Of a stretch of DNA of 64,000 nt, positions 54,271-62,529 are shown in pieces; the stretch's first letter is position 1; every line of letters starts with the position of its first letter. The notes under the pieces were generated by a model. The model searched no databases. It saw nothing but the letters and a program-made list of their open reading frames with translations, and was not told the origin of the DNA. This DNA comes from an uncultured Desulfovibrio sp. (GTDB lineage Bacteria; Desulfobacterota; Desulfovibrionia; Desulfovibrionales; Desulfovibrionaceae): NCBI RefSeq assembly GCF_944324505.1, contig NZ_CALUWO010000006.1:80840-144839 (forward strand), written 5' to 3'. The position numbers and the translations under genes were made by a program.

Positions 54271-56421
54271 CTATTTCTCCGACAGCCACAGAATGTATTT
54301 CACGTTCTTGCCCTCTTCCGCCCAGTCCGATCCGGGGGGAGGACTCTGCCTGACCACGCGTGCGCCCTGTCCCTTGAGTTCCGGCACAATGCCGGCCCGG
54401 GCAAAAAGCTCCACCGCATTGCGCAGGCTCTTGCCCTGCACGTCCGGCACCTTGGTGCTGGCCCGGCTGCGGTGCCCGGGCAGCTGCATGCCCTTGTCCG
54501 GCGCCTGCCCCAGGGGCACAGCGGCCGACGCCAGATAGGGCGCCTCCACCCGAGACAGCTTGAGGCCGCGCTGCCGCGTGCCGGGAACCGGCTTTTCCTC
54601 CTTGCGGGCTTCCGCCACCGCCGTGGGCACAATGTCGCCGCTGTAGGTGATGGAACGTGCCGCAATTTCCCGGAATACCGGAGCCGCCACCACGCCGCCA
54701 TACTGATTGCGCGTGGGTTCGTCCACCATGACCAGAATAAGGTAGCGCGGGTCATCGGCCGGCAGAAAGCCCACAAACGATGCCAGACGCTTGCTGCCGT
54801 AGGCGCCGCTGCGCCGGTCGGCCTTCTGGGCGGTGCCGGTCTTGCCGGCCACCTCCACGCCGTCAATGCGGGCGCGCTTGCCGGTGCCGTCTTTTTCTTC
54901 CACCACGTCGCGCATCATCTTGCGCACCTGGCGGGCCACGCTGTCGCTGAAGATGCGCTGGTACCGCTCCTGCACATTGCCGTCATCCATAACCAGGCGC
55001 AGCGGCTTGTACACGCCGTTGTTGAGCAGGGTCAGATAGGCCTGCGCCATCTGCAGGGCTGTCACGGAAATGCTCTGCCCGAAGGAGGCGGACATGACGT
55101 CCACATCGCTCCAGCTGCGCGGCGCACGCAGAATGCCGCGGCTGTCAGCCACGGGCACGGACGTATGCTCTCCGAAGCCCAGGGCGTGCAGATAGCGGTA
55201 GGTCGTGGCGGCCCCCATTTCCATGCCGATCTTGGCCATGCCGATATTGGAGGAATAGCGCAGCACCTTGTGTGCCGGCAGCACACCCTGCCGGGACGTG
55301 TCGCGGATGGTGAACGTCTTGGTTTCCCAGCGGCCCTCTTCGCAGTCAATGGCCGTATTGTAGCCAATTTTCCGTTCCTGCAGCGCCGCAGCCATGATGA
55401 AGGGCTTGAAGGTGGACCCCGGTTCCAGCGCATCGGCAGCCAGCCGGTTGCGATAGATGATGGGGCTGGCTTCGCGATAGTTATTGGGATTGAAGAAGGG
55501 ATACTGCGCCCAGGCCAGGATGTCGCCGCTCTGGGCATCCACCACCAGCGCCCCGCTCCAGCGGGCGTCGTAGTCGCGGGCAGCGCGGGCCACGGCCTCT
55601 TCAGCAATGAACTGCATCTGCACGTCAATGGTCAGATGAATGTCTTCCCCGCGCGGTTCGGAGCGTCCTTCCTCGTGCAGGTAGAAGCGGCGCCCCGTGG
55701 CGTCGCGCTGCACCACCTGCCGGGTGGGAATGCAGCCCAGACGCGATTCCAGCGAACGCTCGATGCCTTCCAGCCCCTTGTCGTCCAGCCCCACAAAGCC
55801 CAGCAGCTGGCCGGCCAGATGCTTGAAGGGGTATACGCGGTCAAATTCCTTGGTCAGACCGATGCCAGGAATATCGGCCTTGCGCACAGCCTCGGCCGTA
55901 TAGTCATCCACCTTGCGGCGCAGCCACACAAAGCGGCGGCTGGTTTTGGACAGGCGGTCGTACAGCTTTTGCGGCTCCATGCCGAGGATGGGGCCAAGGG
56001 TATTGGCCATGACCAGAAAATCCTGAATTTCCTGCGGCTTGGCATAGACGGAACGCGCCTCCACACTGCGGGCCAGCACCTGGCCGTTCCGGTCAAAGAT
56101 CATGCCGCGCCGGCCGGTCACCAGCTCGGTGGCCATGTGCTGGCGCTGTGCCCTGTCAGCCAGCCGCGGCCCTACAATCATCTGCAGATACCAGGCACGG
56201 CACCACAGACCGGCCCAGACAAGACAGAAGCAGACCACGATGAACTGGATGCGCACGCGCGCCCAGTCCACATTGGCAAAGCGCTTCGGCTTCTGGACCT
56301 TGCCGGCGGCATCAGCGAGAATACGGGAAGCCCCGGGGCGCCGCCTGGGCGTCCGCCGTTCCCGATTTTCGTTTTTTTTCGACGTGTTGCGTTTGGAACG
56401 CGACAGCGAAAAATGCAGCAT
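54271..56421 (-). CDS. ftsI: Septal transpeptidase FtsI (PBP3) with C-terminal PASTA domain
   Basis: This 716-residue class B penicillin-binding protein cross-links septal peptidoglycan. It has a basic cytoplasmic N-terminus and one membrane anchor (about 50-75), a dimerisation domain, then the transpeptidase domain with S336-T-F-K339, SSN in RYSSNIGM, and KTGTAQKA near 525. The last 65 residues (PDVQGKSLRNAVELF... to the end) form a PASTA domain, common in Gram-positive PBPs and less so in Gram-negative FtsI. ATG 56421 follows GAGGAAGAG; an in-frame ATG 24 bases upstream overlaps that site. Confidence 0.95.
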   Translation of the reverse strand: MLHFSLSRSKRNTSKKNENRERRTPRRRPGASRILADAAGKVQKPKRFANVDWARVRIQFIVVCFCLVWAGLWCRAWYLQMIVGPRLADRAQRQHMATELVTGRRGMIFDRNGQVLARSVEARSVYAKPQEIQDFLVMANTLGPILGMEPQKLYDRLSKTSRRFVWLRRKVDDYTAEAVRKADIPGIGLTKEFDRVYPFKHLAGQLLGFVGLDDKGLEGIERSLESRLGCIPTRQVVQRDATGRRFYLHEEGRSEPRGEDIHLTIDVQMQFIAEEAVARAARDYDARWSGALVVDAQSGDILAWAQYPFFNPNNYREASPIIYRNRLAADALEPGSTFKPFIMAAALQERKIGYNTAIDCEEGRWETKTFTIRDTSRQGVLPAHKVLRYSSNIGMAKIGMEMGAATTYRYLHALGFGEHTSVPVADSRGILRAPRSWSDVDVMSASFGQSISVTALQMAQAYLTLLNNGVYKPLRLVMDDGNVQERYQRIFSDSVARQVRKMMRDVVEEKDGTGKRARIDGVEVAGKTGTAQKADRRSGAYGSKRLASFVGFLPADDPRYLILVMVDEPTRNQYGGVVAAPVFREIAARSITYSGDIVPTAVAEARKEEKPVPGTRQRGLKLSRVEAPYLASAAVPLGQAPDKGMQLPGHRSRASTKVPDVQGKSLRNAVELFARAGIVPELKGQGARVVRQSPPPGSDWAEEGKNVKYILWLSEK

Positions 56422-56516
56422 GATTCTCTTCCTCTTTCGGCGCACTCCGCCAGGCCGTAACCGGCAGCCCGGGGAAACGGCCCGGACACATGCCGACGCG
56501 CCATCCGGCGCGTCCG

Positions 56517-56819
56517 CTACTGCAACTGCATGCGGCGCACCTGCCCGGGCTTCGGCTCCTTCATGCCGAATTCCTCGGCCCGGCGGCGCAGCTCGTAGGG
56601 GGAAAGCAGCCGCTCCCGCTCTACCTGCAGCTTGGCGCGCAGGGATTTGCGCTCATTGAGCGTATTCTGCGCAATATTGATAAAATAATTGGTATCCATC
56701 CGTTCAATATTGACCCAGACGAGCACCAGCCCCATGGCCATGCAGGCCAGAATGCCCCAGGCCAGCACCAACAGCCAGCCGCGCCCCGTGGGCCGGGGAA
56801 GGGAGGCCTTCATGCGCAT
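56517..56819 (-). CDS. ftsL: FtsL-like cell division protein
   Basis: This 100-residue protein has a short basic cytoplasmic part, one membrane helix (about 14-35) and a periplasmic coiled-coil (about 45-80) ending in ELRRRAEEFGMKEPKPGQV, the FtsL pattern. It bridges FtsB/FtsQ with FtsW/FtsI. ATG 56819 or the second ATG at 56813 could be used; the latter overlaps the rsmH stop as ATGA. The symbol rests mainly on position and topology. Confidence 0.82.
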   Translation of the reverse strand: MRMKASLPRPTGRGWLLVLAWGILACMAMGLVLVWVNIERMDTNYFINIAQNTLNERKSLRAKLQVERERLLSPYELRRRAEEFGMKEPKPGQVRRMQLQ

Positions 56820-57826
56820 GGGGCACCGTTCCCTGCCGTGCTGCCTTCGGCAATCTTTTCCACCGCCCGCAGCTTGGCGCTGCTGGCCCGGGGATTGCGC
56901 GCCAGCTCATCTTCAGCGGCCTGCACGGGCTTCTTGAACAGGATGCGCACCTCCGGCACATGCCCGCACACGCAGACCGGCACATGCCGGGGGCAGCGGC
57001 AGCCCTCGGCCCAGTGGCGCATGGCCTGCTTGACCATACGGTCTTCCAGCGAATGAAAGCAGATGACAACCAGCCGCCCGCCAATGGGCAGACGGTGCAG
57101 GATGCCATCCAGAAAACGGCGCAATTCGCCCAGTTCGTCATTGACCGCCATGCGCAGCGCCTGAAAGGTGCGCGTGGCCGGGTGGCGTCTGGCCTTGGCC
57201 CGCCATGCCGGGGGATAGGCCTTTTCCACGATCTCGGCCAGACGGGCCGTGGTGTCGATGCTTTCCTTCTGCCGGGCATCCACAATGGCGCGGGCAATGC
57301 GCCCGGCCTGCGGTTCCTCTCCCAGGGTGGCAATACATTCCTTGAGCCGGGCAAAACTTTCCCGGTTGACCCAGTGCCAGGCCGACGGCTGGCCCGAATG
57401 CTGGTCCATGCGCATGTCCAGCGGGCCGTCGCCGTAAAAGCTGAATCCCCGTTCCGCCTCATCCAGTTGCAGGGAGGAAACCCCGATATCCAGCAGCGCC
57501 CCCTGCACCGTCGACCAGCCCAGGGCATCCAGCGCTTCTTCAAACTGGCTGTAGCGGCAGTGCACCCCGTGGAAACGCTCCCCGTAGCCGGCCAGACGCT
57601 GCCGGGCCAGGGCCAGGGCCTCCTCGTCACGATCCAGCCCGCACAGCTCCACCCGCGGCGAAGCCTCCAGCAGGGCGGCACTGTGCCCGCCCAGGCCCAG
57701 TGTGCCATCCAGCAGGCGCACAGGCCCCTGCCCCCCGGTCCAGAGCGGCGCAAAAACCTGAAGCGTTTCGCGCAACAGCACGGAAATATGACGCGACGCA
57801 ATGTCGTCCACAGCGGAAGCACCCAT
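56810..57826 (-). CDS. rsmH: 16S rRNA (cytosine-1402-N4)-methyltransferase
   Basis: This 338-residue methyltransferase modifies C1402 of 16S rRNA with S-adenosylmethionine. HISVLLRETLQ opens it, LLDGTLGLGGHSAALL near 37 binds SAM, LLDIGVSSLQLDEAERGFSF near 112 and FHSLEDRMVK near 262 are family blocks. Its usual place is second in the dcw cluster, 10 bases after mraZ. Confidence 0.97.
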   Translation of the reverse strand: MGASAVDDIASRHISVLLRETLQVFAPLWTGGQGPVRLLDGTLGLGGHSAALLEASPRVELCGLDRDEEALALARQRLAGYGERFHGVHCRYSQFEEALDALGWSTVQGALLDIGVSSLQLDEAERGFSFYGDGPLDMRMDQHSGQPSAWHWVNRESFARLKECIATLGEEPQAGRIARAIVDARQKESIDTTARLAEIVEKAYPPAWRAKARRHPATRTFQALRMAVNDELGELRRFLDGILHRLPIGGRLVVICFHSLEDRMVKQAMRHWAEGCRCPRHVPVCVCGHVPEVRILFKKPVQAAEDELARNPRASSAKLRAVEKIAEGSTAGNGAPCA

Positions 57827-57836
57827 GCGATATACC

Positions 57837-58283
57837 TTACAGAGAAAATTCGATGCCGCTGGCTGCCAGCTCGGCGGAAACGTCCGTCAGCTCGATGGCA
57901 TCAAGCCGGCCCTGATCCCAGATCTCGAACTTGTCGTACATGCCCACCAGCACCACATCCTTGCACAGGCCGGCCTCGCGCATGAGCGGCTGGGGAATGC
58001 GCACCCGCCCCTGTGCATCGGGAAGCATTTCCTGCGCCAGCCCGATAACCTTGGACTTGAAGTTGGACAGCGCAGGCGACGGAAAGCGGATGCGGTTCAG
58101 CTGTTCGATGATGGCATCCCAGTCATCAGGCAGATAGGCGGTAAGATGGCCGTAGTAAGCCGTCAGCCAGAAGGTGCCGTTCCCCCCTTCGGCCACGAGT
58201 CCCTCGCGAAATCCGGGAGGCAGCATGAGGCGCCCCTTGGCATCCAGGCTGCGGCTGAAACTGTTGCGGAAAAACTTTTTCAC
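57837..58283 (-). CDS. mraZ: Transcriptional regulator MraZ
   Basis: This 148-residue protein has two SpoVT/AbrB-like half-domains, each with a DxxGR signature (LDAKGRLMLP near 13-22 and DAQGRVRIPQPL near 90). It represses the dcw operon by binding repeats before its own gene. The start is GTG at 58283, with a poor ribosome site overlapping the first repeat. The four MraZ-box repeats directly upstream support autoregulation. Confidence 0.96.
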   Translation of the reverse strand: MKKFFRNSFSRSLDAKGRLMLPPGFREGLVAEGGNGTFWLTAYYGHLTAYLPDDWDAIIEQLNRIRFPSPALSNFKSKVIGLAQEMLPDAQGRVRIPQPLMREAGLCKDVVLVGMYDKFEIWDQGRLDAIELTDVSAELAASGIEFSL

Positions 58284-58287
58284 GGCT

Positions 58288-58323
58288 TACCACATTGTTA
58301 CCATCTTTTACCACTTTTTCCCA
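58288..58323 (-). promoter_or_regulatory. MraZ boxes: four direct repeats
   Basis: On the minus strand TGGGA, TGGTA, TGGTA and TGGTA occur at 10-, 10- and 11-base spacing (58323, 58313, 58303 and 58292). This is the known MraZ-box pattern TGGG(N)-N5 repeats. They fill the space between the -10 element and the mraZ start, so binding would block transcription. Confidence 0.8.
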
Positions 58324-58352
58324 CTTATGCCCCAAGGGCTACCCCCTGTCAA
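58324..58352 (-). promoter_or_regulatory. Promoter of the dcw operon
   Basis: On the minus strand TTGACA (58352-58347) and CATAAG (58329-58324) are 17 bases apart, directly upstream of the MraZ boxes. Confidence 0.75.
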
Positions 58353-58526
58353 GCTGCAACGGATATGATTTTTTCTTTATAATTATTTGAAATATATAAT
58401 TTTATTTGCCATCCTGCCCGCTACTGTCCCCCTGGCCGCATTTTGCCGCCTTCCCACACGGGGCAGCCCGTTTTCCCCACCGCGGCAGGCCGGCCGCAGG
58501 CGGCAGCGCACGCCGGCCCTGTCACC

Positions 58527-58555
58527 TTGACAGCTGGCCCGAAAGGCAGAATAGT
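58527..58555 (+). promoter_or_regulatory. Probable promoter of pyk
   Basis: TTGACA (58527-58532) is followed after 17 bases by AATAGT (58550-58555), about 55 bases before the pyk start. The -10 match is fair. Confidence 0.55.
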
Positions 58556-58608
58556 CCAGGGCACGCCCCAACACGCTCACTAACACGCCGTACCGGCAGG
58601 GAGCCACC

Positions 58609-60027
58609 ATGAGAACCAAGATCGTTGCCACCATAGGACCGGCCTCCAACACCCGCGAACGTCTGCGCGAGCTGGCACAGGCCGGGGTCAGCATCTTTCG
58701 CCTGAACTTTTCCCACGGCAGCGCCGCTGACTTCATGACCGTCATCGAGCACATCCGCGCCGTGGAACAGGAGCTGGGCACGCCGCTGACCATCATGCAG
58801 GACCTTTCCGGCCCCAAGATCCGCCTGGGCGTTCTTGAGGAAAAGGCCATCCAGGTGACCAAGGGCATGCAGCTGCTGCTGGGTCCGGCTGCCCGGCACA
58901 GCAGCGAACTGCCCTATCTGCCCTTTGATCACGAGAACATCCTGGACAGTCTGGAGGCCGGGGACCGCATGGTGCTGGCCGACGGCGGCCTGCAATTCAC
59001 GGTGCGGGAGCGCCGCGCCGACGGTCTTGTGCTGCTGGAAGCCGACAATAACGGCATGGTCACCTCGCGCAAGGGCCTGGCCCTGCCCGGCAAGGCCACC
59101 CGCGTCAAGGCCCTGACGGCCAAGGACAGAAAGGACCTCAGCGATGGTCTGGCCCTGGGCGTGGACGCCGTGGCCATTTCCTATGTGCAGACGGCCGATG
59201 ACGTGCGTGAAGCCAAGGAAATCATTGCCGCCTCGGGGCGCAACATTCCCGTGGTTGTCAAGCTGGAGCGCCAGAATGCCGTGGAAAACCTGGATGCCAT
59301 CCTGGACGTGACCGATGTTGTCATGGTGGCCCGGGGCGACCTTGGCGTGGAATGCCCCCTGCCCCAGCTTCCCGCGCTGCAAAAGAACATCATTGCCGCC
59401 TGCAACCGACTTTCCAAGCCGGTCATCGTGGCCACACAGATGCTCCTTTCCATGGTCAGCAGCCCTGCCCCCACCCGGGCCGAAACCACGGACGTGGCCA
59501 ATGCCGTCCTTGACGGTGCGGACTGCGTCATGCTGTCGGAAGAAACGGCCATGGGCAGCTTTCCCGTGGAAACCGTTCAGTACATGCGCCGCATCACCGA
59601 CGAGGCCGAAAAGCTGCTGCTGGAAAAACGCCAGATCACGCCCCCTGCCGACAGTACCGGCATCCCCGGCTTTCTGGCCTATTCGGCCTGTCTGCTTGCC
59701 CGGCGCGCTCAGGCGCAGGCCATCGTGGCCCACAGCATCACCGGTGCCTCGGCCAGGCTCATTGCCGGACACCGCCCCTGCCAGCCCATCTATGCCCTGA
59801 CGCCGGACCCCATCACCTTCAAGGCGCTCAATTTCTCGTGGGGGGTCCATCCGGTGCTGGTATCCCTTGCCGAGGCGGAATCCAGCCACCTGCGCCGCGC
59901 CCAGCAGTTTGTGATGGACAACCCTGCCATCACCGCCGGGCAGTGTGCCGTCATCACCGCCGGACAGCGCACGGGCGCCGCCGCAGAACCCCAGGGGACC
60001 AATCTGGTCAAGATATACTGGAAGTAA
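58609..60027 (+). CDS. pyk: Pyruvate kinase
   Basis: This 472-residue glycolytic enzyme makes pyruvate and ATP from phosphoenolpyruvate. RTKIVATIGPAS opens the barrel, FRLNFSHG near 30 and QDLSGPKIRLG near 63 line the active site, VVKLERQNAVENLDAILD near 215 holds the signature Lys, and MVARGDLGVE near 240 and SEETAMGSFPVE near 307 are conserved. ATG 58609 follows AGGGAG. Own promoter and terminator, so a single-gene unit. Confidence 0.97.
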   Translation: MRTKIVATIGPASNTRERLRELAQAGVSIFRLNFSHGSAADFMTVIEHIRAVEQELGTPLTIMQDLSGPKIRLGVLEEKAIQVTKGMQLLLGPAARHSSELPYLPFDHENILDSLEAGDRMVLADGGLQFTVRERRADGLVLLEADNNGMVTSRKGLALPGKATRVKALTAKDRKDLSDGLALGVDAVAISYVQTADDVREAKEIIAASGRNIPVVVKLERQNAVENLDAILDVTDVVMVARGDLGVECPLPQLPALQKNIIAACNRLSKPVIVATQMLLSMVSSPAPTRAETTDVANAVLDGADCVMLSEETAMGSFPVETVQYMRRITDEAEKLLLEKRQITPPADSTGIPGFLAYSACLLARRAQAQAIVAHSITGASARLIAGHRPCQPIYALTPDPITFKALNFSWGVHPVLVSLAEAESSHLRRAQQFVMDNPAITAGQCAVITAGQRTGAAAEPQGTNLVKIYWK

Positions 60028-60067
60028 CGACCTGCGCCGTCCCGGTGCGCCATTGCCATTCTCACGC

Positions 60068-60107
60068 AACGGGCGGTCCCTCCCTCTGGGGAGAGACCGC
60101 CCGTTTT
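60068..60107 (+). terminator. Intrinsic terminator of pyk
   Basis: AACGGGCGGTC (60068-60078) pairs with GACCGCCCGTT (60095-60105) and is followed by TTTT. Confidence 0.88.
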
Positions 60108-60187
60108 CTGCCCGGCACACATGCCTGTCTGCCTGCTGTCCGTGCGACATCAGCAGCCGGCGTTTGCGCCGCGCCATTGCCGTCCAT

Positions 60188-60214
60188 AAAAAAAGGCCGC
60201 CCGAAGCGGCCTTT
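60188..60214 (-). terminator. Intrinsic terminator of the gpmI unit
   Basis: AAAGGCCGC-CCGAA-GCGGCCTTT; on the minus strand a run of T follows, 20 bases past the zinc-ribbon stop. Confidence 0.88.
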
Positions 60215-60234
60215 CCTTACCCGGTGGGCAGGCG

Positions 60235-60474
60235 CTAGAGAAAATCAGGATCCGCCGCGGCCCGGCCTCCGGCCAGCATGATGCGCATGTAGTGCAGCGT
60301 ATGCTCCTCCACCGGAATGATGGGGAAGCGATAGCCGCAGGCGTCGCAGGCAATGAGCTTGGCCTCGGTGGCCCCCACCACGGGCAGGGGCCGTCCGCAC
60401 TGCGGACAGCGATAGAAAAAAAGGATCTCCATACCCTCGGGCGGCACGGGCTGCTGCGGACGATCGGAAGTCAT
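60235..60474 (-). CDS. Small zinc-ribbon protein
   Basis: This 79-residue protein carries two Cys pairs (CPQCG near 23 and CDACG near 43) spaced as a zinc ribbon; the remainder has no known family. Its start touches the gpmI stop (TGATG), so it is translated with gpmI. Function is unknown. Confidence 0.75.
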   Translation of the reverse strand: MTSDRPQQPVPPEGMEILFFYRCPQCGRPLPVVGATEAKLIACDACGYRFPIIPVEEHTLHYMRIMLAGGRAAADPDFL

Positions 60475-62015
60475 CAGGCATTCTCCTCGCTCAGGGTCAC
60501 CAGCGGCGTGCCGGTCATCTGCGGCGGAATATCCATGCCCCAGAGGCGCAGCAGAGTGGGCGCCACGTCGGCCAGCCTGCCGTCAGCCAGGGACAGGATG
60601 CGCCCGGGCTGCGGGTCCAGCAGGATGCAGGGCACGGGATTGGTGGTATGGGCCGTCTGGGGGCTGCCGTCAGGGGAAATCATGACTTCGCAGTTGCCAT
60701 GATCCGCCAGCAGCAGCAGCCGGCCATGGCGAGCTTCCACAGCGGCCACCATGCGCCCCACGCATTCGTCCACCACCGTACAGGCCTCCACGGCAGCCGG
60801 AAGTTTGCCGGTATGCCCCACCATGTCGCCATTGGCCAGATTGCAGACCACCAGGTCATAGGTGCCCGTATTCCAGGCTTCCACGAATCGGTCCGTCACT
60901 TCGCGGGCACTCATGGCCGGCTTCTGGTCATAGGTTTCCACATCGCGGGGCGAATTGACCAGCAGTCTGTCTTCACCGGGAAAGGCCTCTTCCCGGCCGC
61001 CATTGAAGAAGTAAGTCACGTGGGCATATTTTTCGGTTTCGGCCAGGCGCAGCTGGCGCATGCCGGCCCGCGACACGGTTTCCCCCAGGCCCATCTGCAC
61101 CATTTCCTTGGGAAAGGCCACGGGAAAGGTGAAATCGTCCTCATAGGGCGTCATGGACGCCACAGCGGACAGGGCAGGCACATGACCGCGCGGGAAGCCG
61201 TCAAAGTTTGCCTCCGTAAAGGCACGAACCAGCTCGCGCATGCGGTCTGCGCGGAAGTTGAAGAAAAAGATGCCATCCCCGTCTGTCACCTGGGCGTGCT
61301 CCACCCCGGCCATGCGCACGGGCTTGACAAATTCGTCGGAAATATCCGCCGTGTAGGATGCCTGCATAGCTGCCAGCGGATCATCCGCCACAGCGCCCTC
61401 TCCCTGCACCATGACCTTCCAGGCCTCGTGCACCCGCTCCCAGCGCTTGTCACGGTCCATGGCATAGAAGCGCCCTGCCAGGGTGGCTATCTGCACCTGC
61501 GGCCATGCCGCCGTGGCCTGCTGCAACTGCCGTATGTAGTGCTCACCGCTGCGGGGGGGCGTGTCGCGCCCGTCCATGAAGCAGTGAATGCGCACGGGCA
61601 CGCCGGCCTGGGCCGCCATCTGGCACAGGGCTTCCAGATGCCGGATATGGCTGTGCACGCCGCCATCGGAGAGCAGCCCCGCCAGATGCAGGACGCCGCC
61701 CGTGCCGGCCAGGTCATGCAGCAGCTGCTGCACCACGGCATTGCGGCGGAAGCTGCCATCCTCCAGGGCAACGTCGATGCGCGTCATGTCCTGATAGACA
61801 ATGCGCCCGGCCCCTATATTGAGGTGCCCTACCTCGGAATTGCCCATATAGCCGGCAGGCAGCCCCACATCACGACCGGATGCCGCCAGGCGGGAACACA
61901 GGGCGCGCGCCGCCAGGGCATCCAGATGCGGCGTGCTGGCCAGGGACGGCGCATTGCCCGGCCCGGCGGGGGCCAGCCCCCAGCCATCAAGGATCAGCAG
62001 CAGGGTGGGAGTCAT
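60474..62015 (-). CDS. gpmI: Phosphoglycerate mutase, cofactor-independent
   Basis: This 513-residue enzyme interconverts 3- and 2-phosphoglycerate with two Mn2+ ions. LLLILDGWG opens the phosphatase domain, S60 in GYMGNSEVGHLN is the phosphorylated serine, and LLLADHGNCEVM near 435 and TAHTTNPVP near 455 supply metal ligands. It overlaps rsfS by 4 bases. Confidence 0.96.
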   Translation of the reverse strand: MTPTLLLILDGWGLAPAGPGNAPSLASTPHLDALAARALCSRLAASGRDVGLPAGYMGNSEVGHLNIGAGRIVYQDMTRIDVALEDGSFRRNAVVQQLLHDLAGTGGVLHLAGLLSDGGVHSHIRHLEALCQMAAQAGVPVRIHCFMDGRDTPPRSGEHYIRQLQQATAAWPQVQIATLAGRFYAMDRDKRWERVHEAWKVMVQGEGAVADDPLAAMQASYTADISDEFVKPVRMAGVEHAQVTDGDGIFFFNFRADRMRELVRAFTEANFDGFPRGHVPALSAVASMTPYEDDFTFPVAFPKEMVQMGLGETVSRAGMRQLRLAETEKYAHVTYFFNGGREEAFPGEDRLLVNSPRDVETYDQKPAMSAREVTDRFVEAWNTGTYDLVVCNLANGDMVGHTGKLPAAVEACTVVDECVGRMVAAVEARHGRLLLLADHGNCEVMISPDGSPQTAHTTNPVPCILLDPQPGRILSLADGRLADVAPTLLRLWGMDIPPQMTGTPLVTLSEENA

Positions 62016-62413
62016 GCGTCCGCCTCCTCCCCCTTGCGCAGCAGGGCCGCGGCGCTGTCGCCCCAGAGGGCTTCCAGCTTGTAGAGGTCGCGCACGGATT
62101 CCTGAAAGATATTGACCACAAGATCATTGCAGTCCACCAGAATCCACTGCCCGGCGGTATAGCCTTCCATACGCAGATACTCGAAATTCTGCTCGGCGCA
62201 CAGGGCGGAAAGGCCGTCGGCAAGACTCTGGGCATGGCGGACGGACGTGGCAGAGGCCACAAGCAGGGCCTCGGTAAAAGCTCCCTGACCGCTGAGGTCA
62301 ATGGCTTCCACATTCTGGGCCTTGTGTTCCTCCAGCCAGTTGCGCAGAATGGCCAGTTTTTCCAGGGTGGGCATCAACGAATATTTTTTGGGAGTAGGTG
62401 TCAGGTTTTGCAT
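62012..62413 (-). CDS. rsfS: Ribosome silencing factor RsfS
   Basis: This 133-residue protein (Iojap/DUF143 family) binds protein uL14 of the large subunit and blocks subunit joining when nutrients are scarce. The family core is EAIDLSGQGAFTEALLVASA, EGYTAGQWILVDCNDLVVNIF and RDLYKLEALWGD. ATG 62413 follows GGAGATGAC; the frame is open to 62518 but without homology. Confidence 0.92.
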   Translation of the reverse strand: MQNLTPTPKKYSLMPTLEKLAILRNWLEEHKAQNVEAIDLSGQGAFTEALLVASATSVRHAQSLADGLSALCAEQNFEYLRMEGYTAGQWILVDCNDLVVNIFQESVRDLYKLEALWGDSAAALLRKGEEADA

Positions 62414-62478
62414 GTCATCTCCATAGCGCAAAGCGCCGTGCAGGGCAATCCGTACCAGCTGTGCATGCTTGACCCGCT

Positions 62479-62494
62479 GGCACTTTTGGTGCAA
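62479..62494 (+). promoter_or_regulatory. Candidate sigma-54 promoter of the second phenylacetate-CoA ligase
   Basis: TGGCAC-N5-GTGCA has GG (62480-62481) and GC (62492-62493) exactly ten bases apart. Transcription would start near 62505, 25 bases before the GTG start and just upstream of the AAGGAGA ribosome site. Confidence 0.6.
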
Positions 62495-62529
62495 TGCCAG
62501 GAGAGCATCACTTTTCAAGGAGAAGCGCC

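Larger units (their letters stand above)
58284..58608. other. Divergent promoter region mraZ / pyk, 325 bases
   Basis: Holds the dcw promoter and MraZ boxes on the left and the pyk promoter on the right. An A+T-rich block (58367-58410) lies between; no gene is seen. Confidence 0.6.

Noticed and set aside
54268..56460. 730-codon plus-strand frame opposite ftsI
   Set aside because: Shadow of ftsI, whose catalytic motifs are intact on the other strand.
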